A DNA stretch of 64,000 bases from Streptomyces litmocidini (lineage in GTDB: Bacteria; Actinomycetota; Actinomycetes; Streptomycetales; Streptomycetaceae): positions 186,001 through 250,000 of the forward strand of contig NZ_BMTQ01000008.1 of assembly GCF_014649755.1 (NCBI RefSeq), given 5' to 3'. Positions 1-8,464 of the stretch are shown piece by piece; within the stretch, counting starts at the first letter, position 1, and every line of letters starts with the position of its first letter. The notes below the pieces were generated by a model, which was not told the DNA's origin, made no database searches, and saw only the letters and a list, made by a program, of their open reading frames with translations. A program made the translations under genes and the position numbers.

Positions 1-691
1 CGGACGGGGCCGGGGCGGGGGGCGCCGCCTCCTCCGCGGGGCGCGGCAACAGGGCGGCCGCCGCGAGGGCCAGCGTGCAGGCGCCGTTCAGCAGCCCCGC
101 CACCACGTCGGAGGTGTGGTGCATGCCCCGGTACACCCGGGAGAACGCCACGAACAGCGGAATCGCGAGGAGCAGCCCTGCCACGAGGTGGCGCCGAACG
201 CCGTGCAGGCGCCGGGACGCGAGGACGGCCAGCCCGCCGAAGAGGGCGACGGAGGCCCCGACGTGGCCGGAGGGGAAGCTGGACGTCGGCGGCGCCGGGT
301 CCAGGTGGGGCACGTCGGGGCGCTCGCGGTTCACGACGAGGGTGACGAGCAGGAAGACGGTGGACTGCGCGGCCACCGCCACGGCGAGGAAGGCCGCTTC
401 CCGCCATCGGGGCGCGTGGGGCACCAGGAGCAGAACGACCGTGCACATGAGGGTGAGGACGATCACGCTCTCCGTGCCTGCCAGGAGGGACGCCCCGTCG
501 GTGAGCGCGGTGGCCAAAGGGGTACGGCGGGCGGCGAGGGCGCGGTTGACGCCGTCCTCCGCCGACAACGGCCAGCGGTGTGCGAGGGGGCCGGTCACCA
601 GCAGCCCCAGCGCGACGACCACGGCCGTCTGCACGGGCAGCCACAGGAGCGGACGGCCCGGTCTGGCTCCCGCCTCGTGTGAGTTCGTCAT
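1..691 (-). CDS. PAP2-family phosphatase (partial, C-terminus cut by window edge)
   Basis: Translating the minus strand from the ATG at 691 gives an open frame of 230 codons that runs off the left edge. It carries the three phosphatidic-acid-phosphatase type 2 motifs in order: a KxxxxxxRP-like segment (VVNRERPDVPHLDP), PSGH (SFPSGHVGASVALF) and SRxxxxxHxxxD (FSRVYRGMHHTSDVVAG). Several hydrophobic stretches separate them, as in integral membrane PAP2 enzymes that dephosphorylate lipid phosphates or undecaprenyl pyrophosphate outside the membrane. The classical first motif begins with Lys and here has Asn-Arg. Substrate is unknown. The protein is nearly complete, missing only a tail. Confidence 0.9.
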   Translation of the reverse strand, partial: MTNSHEAGARPGRPLLWLPVQTAVVVALGLLVTGPLAHRWPLSAEDGVNRALAARRTPLATALTDGASLLAGTESVIVLTLMCTVVLLLVPHAPRWREAAFLAVAVAAQSTVFLLVTLVVNRERPDVPHLDPAPPTSSFPSGHVGASVALFGGLAVLASRRLHGVRRHLVAGLLLAIPLFVAFSRVYRGMHHTSDVVAGLLNGACTLALAAAALLPRPAEEAAPPAPAPS

Positions 692-773
692 TGAGGCCGT
701 GTTACCTGTCGGGCCCGGGTCATGCGCCCTCCGGACCGTTCCGGCCGTGACCGGGGCTCCACGCCGTCGTGGA

Positions 774-835
774 CGGAGGTCACGGCCGAAGCGTCCGACC
801 GCCCCAACGGAGGTCACGACCGAAGCGTCCGACCG
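774..835. repeat. Two-copy direct repeat in the PAP2 upstream region
   Basis: A roughly 28-bp segment starting CGGAGGTCACG and ending GCGTCCGACCG occurs twice, 34 bp apart (774 and 808), between the PAP2 gene and the next small gene. Only one base differs in the compared part. No gene is apparent in 692-925. Confidence 0.6.
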
Positions 836-925
836 TCGCAGTCGCTCCCTCTCGGCGTCCGCCAGGTCCGCCGCCCCTCTTCGGCACCCTGCCACGAGGC
901 GGTCACACGGCCGGCCGGGCCGGGC

Positions 926-1165
926 CTAGTCGGTCTGTTCCCCGGGTGCCGGAGTGCCCGGGCCGGCAGCCGGACGGGGCTCGCCCTGTTCGCCGGTGCC
1001 CTTCTGCCGCTCGCCGTCCTCACCTGCTCCGTCGGTCCGAGGGGGCTCGCCTCCGGTGCCCCGGATGTCCGGTGCGTCCGGCCCGGGTGCGGGCAGGTCC
1101 GGTGTGACGGCGTCGCGTGACGCCGGGACGGGGTCGGGAAGCTCTGGCTCAGGGGTGCTGTGCAT
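926..1165 (-). CDS. Small Pro/Glu/Asp-rich hypothetical protein
   Basis: 79 residues starting MHSTPEPELPDPVPASRDAV. The ATG at 1165 is chosen because GAGGAG sits 6 bases upstream; an in-frame ATG at 1201 lacks such a site. The composition (Pro, Gly, Glu, Asp, Thr) is that of a disordered tail protein, with no hydrophobic segment and no motif I recognise. Codon use fits the genome. It may be a real small acidic protein or chance coding; the ribosome site is the main support. Confidence 0.45.
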   Translation of the reverse strand: MHSTPEPELPDPVPASRDAVTPDLPAPGPDAPDIRGTGGEPPRTDGAGEDGERQKGTGEQGEPRPAAGPGTPAPGEQTD

Positions 1166-1374
1166 CGGGGTCTCCTCACTCGATCCTGTACGGGTTCCCA
1201 CCGCGGCTGCCCCTTTCCGCGCTCCTCATCCCTTCACGGGCGCCGGGCGTCGTCCGTCGGCGCGGCCCTGCGGCCCCGCGGCTCCGGGGCTCTGCGGCTC
1301 CGGGGCATCGGCCGTGGCTGGACGGCCGAGCGCACGGAGGGCGAGAAGACGGCCGGGGCTCGACCGGGCGGAGT

Positions 1375-1530
1375 GAGCGCCGTCGACGACGGCGAAGGGG
1401 ACGGAGGAGGAGAGCGCCGTCGACGACGGCGAAGGGGACGGAGGAGGAGAGCGCCGTCGACGACGGCGAAGGGGACGGAGGACGAGAGCGCCGTGACGGC
1501 GGCCGGAGGGAACGGAGGATGAGAGCGCCG
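1375..1530. repeat. 37-bp tandem repeat, four units plus a partial fifth
   Basis: A unit beginning GAGCGCCGTCGACGACGG recurs at 1375, 1412, 1449, 1486 and 1523, always 37 bp apart. The first three are near identical, the fourth has diverged, and the fifth is only the first eight bases. It lies directly before the BrkB-family gene. A 37-bp period is not a codon multiple, so it is unlikely to be selected as protein. Confidence 0.9.
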
Positions 1531-1550
1531 GCGCCGGGCAGGTGGGTACC

Positions 1551-2471
1551 GTGACGTCGAACACTCTCCGCACGCGCCGGAGCACTCCCGGAAACCGGCT
1601 CGCCGAGTCGCTGGGACGCGCCCGCTCGCACCTGTGGAGCACCGCCGTGCGCCTCTGGGACGACAACATCTCCGACTACGCCGCGGCCCTCACCTACTAT
1701 GCGGTGCTGGCGCTGGTGCCCGCCCTGCTCGTCTCGGTCTCCCTGGTGGGGCTGGCCGGGACCGGCACCCGCGAGCGTCTGATCCGCGACCTCACCTCCT
1801 ACGCCCCTCCCCAGTCGGCCCAAGTGCTCCGAGAGGCCTTGGAGGGCCTCACCTCCGCGCCGCCCTCCCTGTGGGCGCTGCTCGTCAGCGGGGTCCTGAG
1901 CGCCCTGTGGTCGGCCTCCAGCTACCTGGCGGTCTTCCGTCGCGCTCTGCACGCGATGCACCGGCTGCCCGACACGCGGCCGCCGCTGCGTGCGGCGCAC
2001 GTCCTCGTCCTCACCGCCGGCCTGCTGTTGACCCTGCTCGTCGCGGGCGCCGCGAGCCTCGTCGCGACCGGCCCCGTGGCCCGTCGGCTCGCGGCGGCCG
2101 CCGGCTACTCGGGCGCGGACGCCATGGCCGTCCTGCGGTGGCCGGTGCTCCTGGTGGTCGTCACGGCGCTGATCCTCATCCTCTACCGGGCCGGGCCCGC
2201 CCAGGCCCGGGGCACGCGCCGGGGTTTTCCGGGCGGTGCCCTGGCGGCCTTTCTGTGGCTCGGCGCTTCGGCCCTGTTCACCCTCTACACGCGGTTCGGG
2301 ACCTACAGCCGCCTCTACGGTTCGCTGGCGGGGGCCGTCGTCTTCCTCGTGTGGCTGTGGTTCAGCAACCTGGCCCTGCTCGCCGGCGCGCAGTTCAACG
2401 CGGTGCTCGCACGGGACGGGCGGCGGACCGGGGAGGCGTCGGCGGACGCCGAGGGGGTCTCCTACAGGTAG
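1551..2471 (+). CDS. YihY/virulence factor BrkB family membrane protein
   Basis: About 306 residues. The N-terminus has the family signature LWDDNISDYAAALTYYAVLALVPALLV, followed by about six transmembrane segments and the C-terminal GSLAGAVVFLVWLWFSNLALLAGAQFN typical of YihY/BrkB proteins. The family was once called RNase BN in error and is now regarded as inner-membrane proteins of uncertain transport or envelope role. GTG at 1551 is chosen for AGGTGG five bases upstream; GTG at 1542 in the same frame is an alternative. Its stop overlaps the end of the convergent PLD gene by 10 bp, so neither gene has a separate terminator. Confidence 0.88.
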   Translation: MTSNTLRTRRSTPGNRLAESLGRARSHLWSTAVRLWDDNISDYAAALTYYAVLALVPALLVSVSLVGLAGTGTRERLIRDLTSYAPPQSAQVLREALEGLTSAPPSLWALLVSGVLSALWSASSYLAVFRRALHAMHRLPDTRPPLRAAHVLVLTAGLLLTLLVAGAASLVATGPVARRLAAAAGYSGADAMAVLRWPVLLVVVTALILILYRAGPAQARGTRRGFPGGALAAFLWLGASALFTLYTRFGTYSRLYGSLAGAVVFLVWLWFSNLALLAGAQFNAVLARDGRRTGEASADAEGVSYR

Positions 2472-3679
2472 CGGCGGATGGGGAGCACGGCGGTCTCCCG
2501 GGCGCGCTGCAGCAGCGAGCGCCGCTTCCAGCGGTCCGGGCGGATCAGTTCGCTGACCTCGAGGTCCTCGTCGTAGTGCGCGTCGAGGGCGGCGGTGAAC
2601 TCGGTGTCCATGACGGCGAGCATGACCTCCTCGTCGTGGTCGAGGGAGCGGCGGTTGAAGTTCGTGGAGCCGATCAGGGACACGACGCCGTCCATCGTGA
2701 TCACCTTCGCGTGCATCATGGTCGGCTGGTACTGGTAGATGCGCACGCCGCAGGAGGTCAGTGCCTCGTAGCGGTGCTGCCCCGCCAGCTGGCACACCCG
2801 CTTGTCCGTGTGGGGGCCGGGCAGCAGGATCTCGACTTCCACGCCGCGGCGGGCCGTGGCGCAGAGCAGGTCGATGAAGTAGCCGTCGGGGGCGAAGTAG
2901 GCGGTCGCCAGACGGACCCGTTCCTCGGCCGATTCGAGGATCACGCGCATCAGGGTCTGCATGTCCTGCCAGCCGAAGCTGGCCGAGCCGCGGACCACCT
3001 GCACGATGGCGTTCCCGCTCGGGCGGTGGCTCACGAACCGGTCGCGCTCGTCGAAGAGTTCCGCATGGCATTCGGCCCAGTTCTGGGCGAAGGCGGCGGC
3101 GATGCCGTCCACGGCGGGGCCTTGGACCTCGACGTGCGTGTCCCGCCACTCGTTGGGGTTGCGCGCGTCTCCGCACCATTCCTCGGCGATCCCGACGCCC
3201 CCGGTGAAAGCGGTCCGCTCGTCGACCACGAGGACCTTGCGGTGGCAGCGGTGGTTCTGCTTGAGCGGCGACAGGTAGAGGGGCTTGCGGAACCAGGCGA
3301 TCTCGACTCCGGCTCCGCTCATCCGGTCCAGCAGTTCCCGCTCGATGAGGCGGCTGCCGAAGCCGTCGAGCAGCAGCCTCACCCGCACACCCGCGCGCGC
3401 CCGGTCGGACAGGGCCACGGCGAAACGCCGCGCGATGTCGCCCCGCCAGTAGACGAAGGTCATCATGTCGACGGTGTGCTGGGCCCCGCCGATCGCGTCC
3501 AGCATCGCGGCGAAGATCTCGTCCCCGTTGCGCAGAGGGCGCACGGCGTTGCCCTCGGTCGCCGCCACGCCGATGAGCCGCTCCAGGCGTCGGCGTATGC
3601 GATGGGTCCGTTCGTCGACCGGGCCGCTGTCGGCGGTCGCGGTCGTTGCACCGCCGAACGGCGGCTCTCTGTCAGACAT
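2462..3679 (-). CDS. Phospholipase D-domain protein, cardiolipin synthase-like
   Basis: 405 residues. Two HKD motifs are present: HRKVLVVDERTAFTGG around residue 155 and HAKVITMDGVVSLIGSTNFNRRS around residue 330. Each supplies the His, Lys and Asp of a PLD active site. There are no N-terminal membrane helices, so it resembles ClsB-type cardiolipin synthases or related phosphatidyltransferases rather than ClsA. The ATG at 3679 (MSDREPP) follows GGAGGAG by seven bases. It likely acts on membrane phospholipids, which suits the adjacent PAP2 and BrkB genes. The exact substrate is inferred. Confidence 0.85.
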   Translation of the reverse strand: MSDREPPFGGATTATADSGPVDERTHRIRRRLERLIGVAATEGNAVRPLRNGDEIFAAMLDAIGGAQHTVDMMTFVYWRGDIARRFAVALSDRARAGVRVRLLLDGFGSRLIERELLDRMSGAGVEIAWFRKPLYLSPLKQNHRCHRKVLVVDERTAFTGGVGIAEEWCGDARNPNEWRDTHVEVQGPAVDGIAAAFAQNWAECHAELFDERDRFVSHRPSGNAIVQVVRGSASFGWQDMQTLMRVILESAEERVRLATAYFAPDGYFIDLLCATARRGVEVEILLPGPHTDKRVCQLAGQHRYEALTSCGVRIYQYQPTMMHAKVITMDGVVSLIGSTNFNRRSLDHDEEVMLAVMDTEFTAALDAHYDEDLEVSELIRPDRWKRRSLLQRARETAVLPIRRYL

Positions 3680-3929
3680 ACCGGTACTCCTCCGTGGGGC
3701 CATCGGCGATCAGGATCACATACGACAGCATCGGGGACTCCGGCGCCAGATCCCGGGGTCGTGCGGGGCGGGCCACGCTCCGTCGGAGCGGCACGGGCTC
3801 CGGTCGCCGTCCGGACCGGCGGAGAAGCGGGCCCCCGGGCCTGGTCCGACGACGCGGCTGGTCGTCATCACCGGGCCGTGGCCCCCGGACGATCCTCCCT
3901 GCTCGCACGGTCGGCCGGACCCGCCTCAC

Positions 3930-4185
3930 GAGCCGGTGCGTGAGGGTGGAGGCCTCGGACCGGGCCGAGGCGTTCTTCGCCGCCCACGGGATCACCAGGA
4001 TCGAGCGGATCGTCACCGGCAACGGTGCCCGCTACCGCACCCACGGCCTCGCCCGCCTCCTCCGGAGCGCCCGCCATCAGCGGATCACCCCCTGCACGCC
4101 CGGCACCACGGCAAGGTGCAGAGGTACGACCGATCCTCTCCGAGGAGTTCCGCCAGGCCCGCGTGGGGACCTCGGAAGCCCGTCG
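3930..4185 (+). pseudogene. IS481-family transposase fragment (decayed)
   Basis: One frame reads AEAFFAAHGITRIERIVTGNGARYRTHG and continues towards RQRITPCTPGT, then the match moves to another frame as HGKVQRYDR and ILSEEFRQARV. This is the order seen in the catalytic core of IS481-type transposases (FFAARGI, TDNG, AYRSH, TRPYTPRTNGKVERF). The catalytic Asp of TDNG has become Gly, and there are at least two frame changes. No element ends were found. The rest of 3680-4314 shows no gene. Confidence 0.7.
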
Positions 4186-4314
4186 CACCCTGTCGAGAAA
4201 GCGGCGGAAACCAGAACGGTGGGGTTCCGAAGGCCGTGGAGCCGGATTCGGTGCCGGGACCGCTCGCCGGCACAATGACCGCCCCCCGATGCCTGAACGT
4301 GTCAGGATCCTCGA

Positions 4315-4731
4315 ATGGAGATCCGTCGTGTCACTCAGGCCGAGGCGGTCAACGCCGCCGGGCATCTCTTCGACACCGCCCCGGGGCGGGAGGCCACTGA
4401 ACGGTTCCTGACGGACGAGTGCCATCACCTCCTGATCGCCTACGTGGAGGACGTCCCGGCGGGGATGGTCACCGGTGTCGAGATGACCCATCCGGACAAG
4501 GGAACCGAGATGTTCCTGTACGAGCTGGGCGTGGACGAGTCGTTCCGCGGGCGTGGCGTCGGCCGGGCCCTGGTGTCGGCGCTCGCGGACCTGTCACGTG
4601 AACGGGGCTGCTACGGCGTGTGGACGATCACGGACGAGGAGAATGCGGCGGCACTGGCGACGTACCGCCGCGCCGGCGGCGCCCCGGAAGCGGGACAGGT
4701 GGTGCTCACGTGGACGTTCGATCGGCCGTAG
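4315..4731 (+). CDS. GNAT-family N-acetyltransferase (AAC(3)-I-like group)
   Basis: 138 residues with the GNAT fold signature FLYELGVDESFRGRGVGRALVSALADL at about residues 63-90. RGRGVG is the acetyl-CoA pyrophosphate-binding loop (Q/RxxGxG/A), followed by NAAALATYRRAGG, the usual motif B region. The pattern EMFLYELGVDESFRGRGVG most resembles the group that includes aminoglycoside 3-N-acetyltransferase I, but no resistance can be claimed from sequence alone. The gene sits between two decayed transposase fragments, so it may be a transferred cargo gene. The ribosome site is weak (AGGATCC). Confidence 0.82.
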   Translation: MEIRRVTQAEAVNAAGHLFDTAPGREATERFLTDECHHLLIAYVEDVPAGMVTGVEMTHPDKGTEMFLYELGVDESFRGRGVGRALVSALADLSRERGCYGVWTITDEENAAALATYRRAGGAPEAGQVVLTWTFDRP

Positions 4732-5299
4732 ACCGACGCAACGGATGCCCTTCCCGCACCAGGTGGCCGACGCCCCGGCGTTCGGTCGACCCCCTGGGAC
4801 GTGCGGGTTTCCGTCACGTCGACCTGGTGGCCGAACGCGTGCAGGTCCGCGAGGTCCGTGGTGACGAGGGAAGACGGCCGCCGCGGATCGTCCGCCGGGG
4901 CAGCGGGTCGGTGGCGGCCCGGCGGCGGGCGCAGAGGGTGCTGCCGTCCGAACGGATTTCCCTTGCGTGCGGGCTGCACGCCGGCGCGAGCACGGCGTCC
5001 TGACCCTCGTCCTGAGCGAGGTCGACGACATCGACGCTGGTCCAGCACCTGGCTGCCCGGCGGTCTCCGGCCCCTCCCCGACCCGGACGCGGCCGACGAG
5101 CAGCGAAGACCCCGCGTCTCGGGGAATCTCGGCCGGCCGCCTTGTCGCCGGGCGCCTGCCCGGTCGGCCACGGCTCCCCAGGTGGCACCGTCCCTGCCGG
5201 CCCGGTGGACCACGCGCCACACCGTCCCAGGGGCGATCGCCGCGATCCGATGTCCCACAGTCTCCCCCTCGGCAACGGAGCATGGGATTCCATCAGCGA

Positions 5300-5515
5300 G
5301 TCCCCGCGAAATCGGGCCTTGTGGTCCTCGCGGTCGAATGCCGGAGGCCGCCCGCCGGCCTTTCCGCGCCGTTCGCGGTGGGCGGCCCGGTCGGCCGGCT
5401 CCGGGATCGTGGAGCGGATGCCGCGCTTTCGCAGGTGGTCCCGGTCGGCGCGGGAGGAGCACGCCTTGTCGCCCCGCACCCACGGGGGCGGACGCGGGGA
5501 CGGCCGGGCCCGGTG
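5300..5515 (-). pseudogene. IS5-family transposase fragment
   Basis: On the minus strand the frame reads GDKACSSRADRDHLRKRGIRSTIPEPADRAAH and then GGRPPAFDREDHKARF. This parallels the intact transposase at 34.4-35.3 kb (GDKGYSSKAIRSWLRRHGIPHTIPERAD and GRPPAFDREVYKHR). After that the match is lost, so the C-terminal catalytic Glu region is missing. The surrounding stretch 4735-5300 has no coherent gene on either strand and is probably further decayed transposon DNA. Confidence 0.7.
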
Positions 5516-5648
5516 CGGGGCACCCGGGTGTCCTCCGGGCGGTCGGCCGAGGGCCGGGCCGAGCGCGTCCGGTACGGCAGCGGGGCCCGGACCGCGCATC
5601 GCGGTCCGGGCCCCGCCTCTTTCCGTGCCGCCCCGCGGCGGCGGTGCG

Positions 5649-5864
5649 TCAGCTCCGTGCGGTGTCGTCGCCCGTCTGCCCGGCGCTCTCGGCCACGCCC
5701 GTCTTCTCGCGCATCTTGCGCACCAGCTCCGCCTTCTTGTCGGCTGCGCCCTTGCGGTCGAGGTTGCGGTGCGGACCGTGGTTCTGCCGTTCGGCGCGGG
5801 ACAGCCTCTTGCGCTGGCCGCCGCCCTGGCCCACGGGGTTGTTGATGTTCTTGCTGTCGGTCAC
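5649..5864 (-). CDS. DUF6243 family small protein
   Basis: 71 residues, VTDSKNINNPVGQGGGQRKR at the start and a basic helical middle (ADKKAELVRKMREKT). The GGQRKRLSR and KAELVRKMRE pattern matches the streptomycete DUF6243 family of unknown function. The GTG at 5864 follows GGGAGAA by six bases. The highly charged composition suggests a soluble nucleic-acid- or ribosome-associated protein, but that is only a guess. The 350 bp upstream (5865-6216) hold no gene I can support. Confidence 0.75.
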   Translation of the reverse strand: MTDSKNINNPVGQGGGQRKRLSRAERQNHGPHRNLDRKGAADKKAELVRKMREKTGVAESAGQTGDDTARS

Positions 5865-6216
5865 GGGTTCTCCCGGTGGTGATGTGAAGTGAGCTGGGGA
5901 TCCATCGGTGGGGGGGGACGGGCGGCGGCGTCGAAGGACGTCAGCGGGGCCCGTCACGCTCTCACTCGTACATCGGCGTCTGGAAGAACATGACAAGGAC
6001 GTTACCCTGTCCCGTCAGGCCCGCCCACCCACCTCTTCGCCGCTCCGGCGTCGACCGGGCCTTTGACCGTCGTCCCCGTCTCCTCCTCGGCCGCACGGCA
6101 CCGGGTCTTCTTCCGGGCGGTCCGGCTCCGCGTCACGGGGGCCGGGTTCCCATAGGCTCCGCTCCGTCGCGTGATCATCGCCGGTTGATCCGCACCGGCC
6201 GGGGTAACGGAGGGCC

Positions 6217-8178
6217 ATGGCACCCGACGACGCTTCTGCCGCAGCGAGCGGCTACACGCAGCCAGTGATCGACGTCGAAGCCCTGGCGGCCCTCCTCGAC
6301 GGCGAGCACGCCGGGATCCGCGACCTCGTCCGGACCAATCTGGTGGCTCACTCTTCCGTGTGGGAGGACGCCGAGCGACTCGGCATGGACGCGTTCCGCG
6401 AGCGGGTGCGCGACATCGTGGTCGAGATGGCCGGGACCGGCCAGACCGGCATGGGCTTCCCGGCGGCGTACGGCGGCGGCGGTGACGTCGGCGCCTCCGT
6501 CGCCGCCTTCGAGACCCTCGCCTTCGGCGATCTGTCGGTGTTGGTCAAGGTCGGTGTGCAGTTCGGTCTGTTCGGGGGCGCGATCCTGCACCTGGGCACC
6601 GCGCGCCACCATGACGCCTATCTGCCGGACCTGGTCGCCGGGCGGCTTCTGGGCTGCTTCGCGATGACCGAGACCGGGCACGGCTCCCATGTCCAGGCGC
6701 TCGGGACGGTGGCCCGGTACGACGCCGAGGCCCAGGAGTTCGTCGTCACCACCGAAGGCGACGCCGCCCGCAAGGACTACATCGGGAACGCGGCCCGCCA
6801 CGCCGAGCTGGCGGTCGTCTTCGCCCAGCTGGAGGTGGGCGGGGAGTCCCGCGGCGTGCACGCGCTCGTCGTGCCGCTCCGGTCCGGGGGAAAGGTCCTG
6901 CCGGGTGTCGAGATCGAGGACGACGGCCGCAAGATGGGCCTCAACGGCGTCGACAACGGCCGGATCCGCTTCGACGGGGTCCGGGTGCCGCGCGAGGCGC
7001 TGCTCAACCGTTTCGCCGACGTCACGCCCGAGGGCGCGTACGTCAGTTCCATCGACAATCCCAACCGTCGCTTCTTCACCATGCTCGGCACGCTCGTCCA
7101 GGGCCGGGTCTGCGTCGGCGGCGCCGGGGTGAACGTCGCCAAGGTCGCCCTGGCTCTCGCCGTCAAGTACGGCGCGCGGCGGCGCCAGTTCGAGGTGTCG
7201 CCGGGCGGCGAGGAGCGGCTCCTCCTGGACTACGGGCTGCACCAGCGCCGGCTGCTGCCGCTGCTCGCCCGCACGTACGCGCTGCACTTCGCGCAGGACG
7301 TCGCCCGCCGACAGCTGCACGACGTCTTCTCCGGTCACGAGGACGACCCGCAGGCGCGGCGGCGGCTGGAGTCGCGGGCCGCCGGCACCAAGGCGCTCGG
7401 CACCTGGCACGCCACCCGTACGGTGCAGGAGTGCCGCGAGGCGTGCGGGGGTGCCGGCTATCTCGCGGTGAACCGCTTCGCCGCGCTCAAGGCCGACAGC
7501 GACGTCTTCACCACCTTCGAGGGCGACAACCACGTGTTGCTCCAGCTCGTGGCGAAGGGCCTGCTCACCGACCACGCCGGCGAGTTCGAGGACCTGGACC
7601 AGCTCGGCGTGGTCCGCTACGTCACCGGCCTCGCCGTCGAGACCGTCATCGAGAAGGCGTCCGTCCACAAGCTCCTGGAACGGGTCCGCGACCTGCTGCC
7701 CGGCGGCGACGAGTGGGACCGGGAGTCCGGGCTGCTCGACTCCGAGTACCACCTGGCCATGCTGCGCTACCGCGAGGAGCACATGCTCGCCGGGCTGGCC
7801 CGCCGGCTCAAGCGCGGAGTCGACCGGAAGCGTGATCCCGGCACCGTCTTCTCGCAGGTGCAGGACCATGTGATCGCGCTCGCCCACGCGCATGTCGAGC
7901 GTCTGGTGCTGGAGGCGTTCGTCGACGCGTTCCGGTCCCTGCCCGAAGGCGGCAACAGGGCGGCGCTGGAGCTGCTCTGCGACCTGTTCGCGCTGTCGAC
8001 GATCGAAGCGGACCGGGCTTGGTTCATGGAGCACGGCCGGCTGACCGTCCAGCGGTCCAAGGCGATCAGCCGCGAGGTGAACGACCTCTGCCGCAAGGTC
8101 CGGCCGCTGGCCGTCGACCTGGTCGACGCGTGGGGCGTCCCGCCCGAGATGCTGCGGGCGCCGGACCTGCTGGGCTGA
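6217..8178 (+). CDS. Acyl-CoA oxidase/dehydrogenase family protein
   Basis: 653 residues, longer than the roughly 380 of ordinary acyl-CoA dehydrogenases and matching the two-part acyl-CoA oxidase architecture. The flavin and acyl-binding core is at about residues 60-440, with MTETGHGSHVQALGT (FAD/substrate loop) and FTTFEGDNHVLLQLVAKGLL near residue 435. The Glu in FEGDN corresponds to the catalytic base of acyl-CoA oxidases. The C-terminal 200 residues form the oxidase-type helical tail. It would oxidise acyl-CoA to trans-2-enoyl-CoA in beta-oxidation, giving H2O2 if it is a true oxidase. The start ATG follows GGAGGG. Confidence 0.88.
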   Translation: MAPDDASAAASGYTQPVIDVEALAALLDGEHAGIRDLVRTNLVAHSSVWEDAERLGMDAFRERVRDIVVEMAGTGQTGMGFPAAYGGGGDVGASVAAFETLAFGDLSVLVKVGVQFGLFGGAILHLGTARHHDAYLPDLVAGRLLGCFAMTETGHGSHVQALGTVARYDAEAQEFVVTTEGDAARKDYIGNAARHAELAVVFAQLEVGGESRGVHALVVPLRSGGKVLPGVEIEDDGRKMGLNGVDNGRIRFDGVRVPREALLNRFADVTPEGAYVSSIDNPNRRFFTMLGTLVQGRVCVGGAGVNVAKVALALAVKYGARRRQFEVSPGGEERLLLDYGLHQRRLLPLLARTYALHFAQDVARRQLHDVFSGHEDDPQARRRLESRAAGTKALGTWHATRTVQECREACGGAGYLAVNRFAALKADSDVFTTFEGDNHVLLQLVAKGLLTDHAGEFEDLDQLGVVRYVTGLAVETVIEKASVHKLLERVRDLLPGGDEWDRESGLLDSEYHLAMLRYREEHMLAGLARRLKRGVDRKRDPGTVFSQVQDHVIALAHAHVERLVLEAFVDAFRSLPEGGNRAALELLCDLFALSTIEADRAWFMEHGRLTVQRSKAISREVNDLCRKVRPLAVDLVDAWGVPPEMLRAPDLLG

Positions 8179-8397
8179 GAGCGGGACGGCTCCCCCGCGA
8201 GAGTCGGGCCGTTCGGGCGCGGCTCTGTGGGGCGGCTCCGATCCAGGGGTCGACCGGAGCCGCCGCAGAGCACCTGCGACAACGCGGTGCGGGCCGCCGG
8301 GACGTCGGGGCCGTCCGAGGAGGAGGGGGCGGCCTTCGATGTCCGTTCGGCCCGTGGGGCCCCTTCAGTAAATATATATACCGCCAAGTAGGCAAGG

Positions 8398-8415
8398 GCA
8401 TGAAAATTTTCATGC
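8398..8415. promoter_or_regulatory. 18-bp perfect AT-rich palindrome, possible operator
   Basis: GCATGAAAATTTTCATGC is a perfect inverted repeat, just after an AATATATATACC run, in a genome where AT tracts are rare. It lies between the converging ends of the acyl-CoA oxidase and RpiR genes. RpiR/MurR regulators commonly bind TGAAA/TTTCA-type palindromes, so it may be an RpiR site, but it has no obvious promoter-dependent gene beside it. The rest of 8179-8464 is empty. Confidence 0.5.
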
Positions 8416-8464
8416 GGAACGATCATGCGGAGAACGGAACCCCGCCCGGGCATGCGGGCCGGTT

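Noticed and set aside
75..929. Long plus-strand reading frames opposite the PAP2 gene
   Set aside because: They are Arg/Ala/Gly-rich shadow frames of high-GC DNA. The minus frame carries all three PAP2 motifs.
4735..5300. Several overlapping long frames on both strands
   Set aside because: None shows a domain or consistent codon bias; probably decayed transposon DNA.
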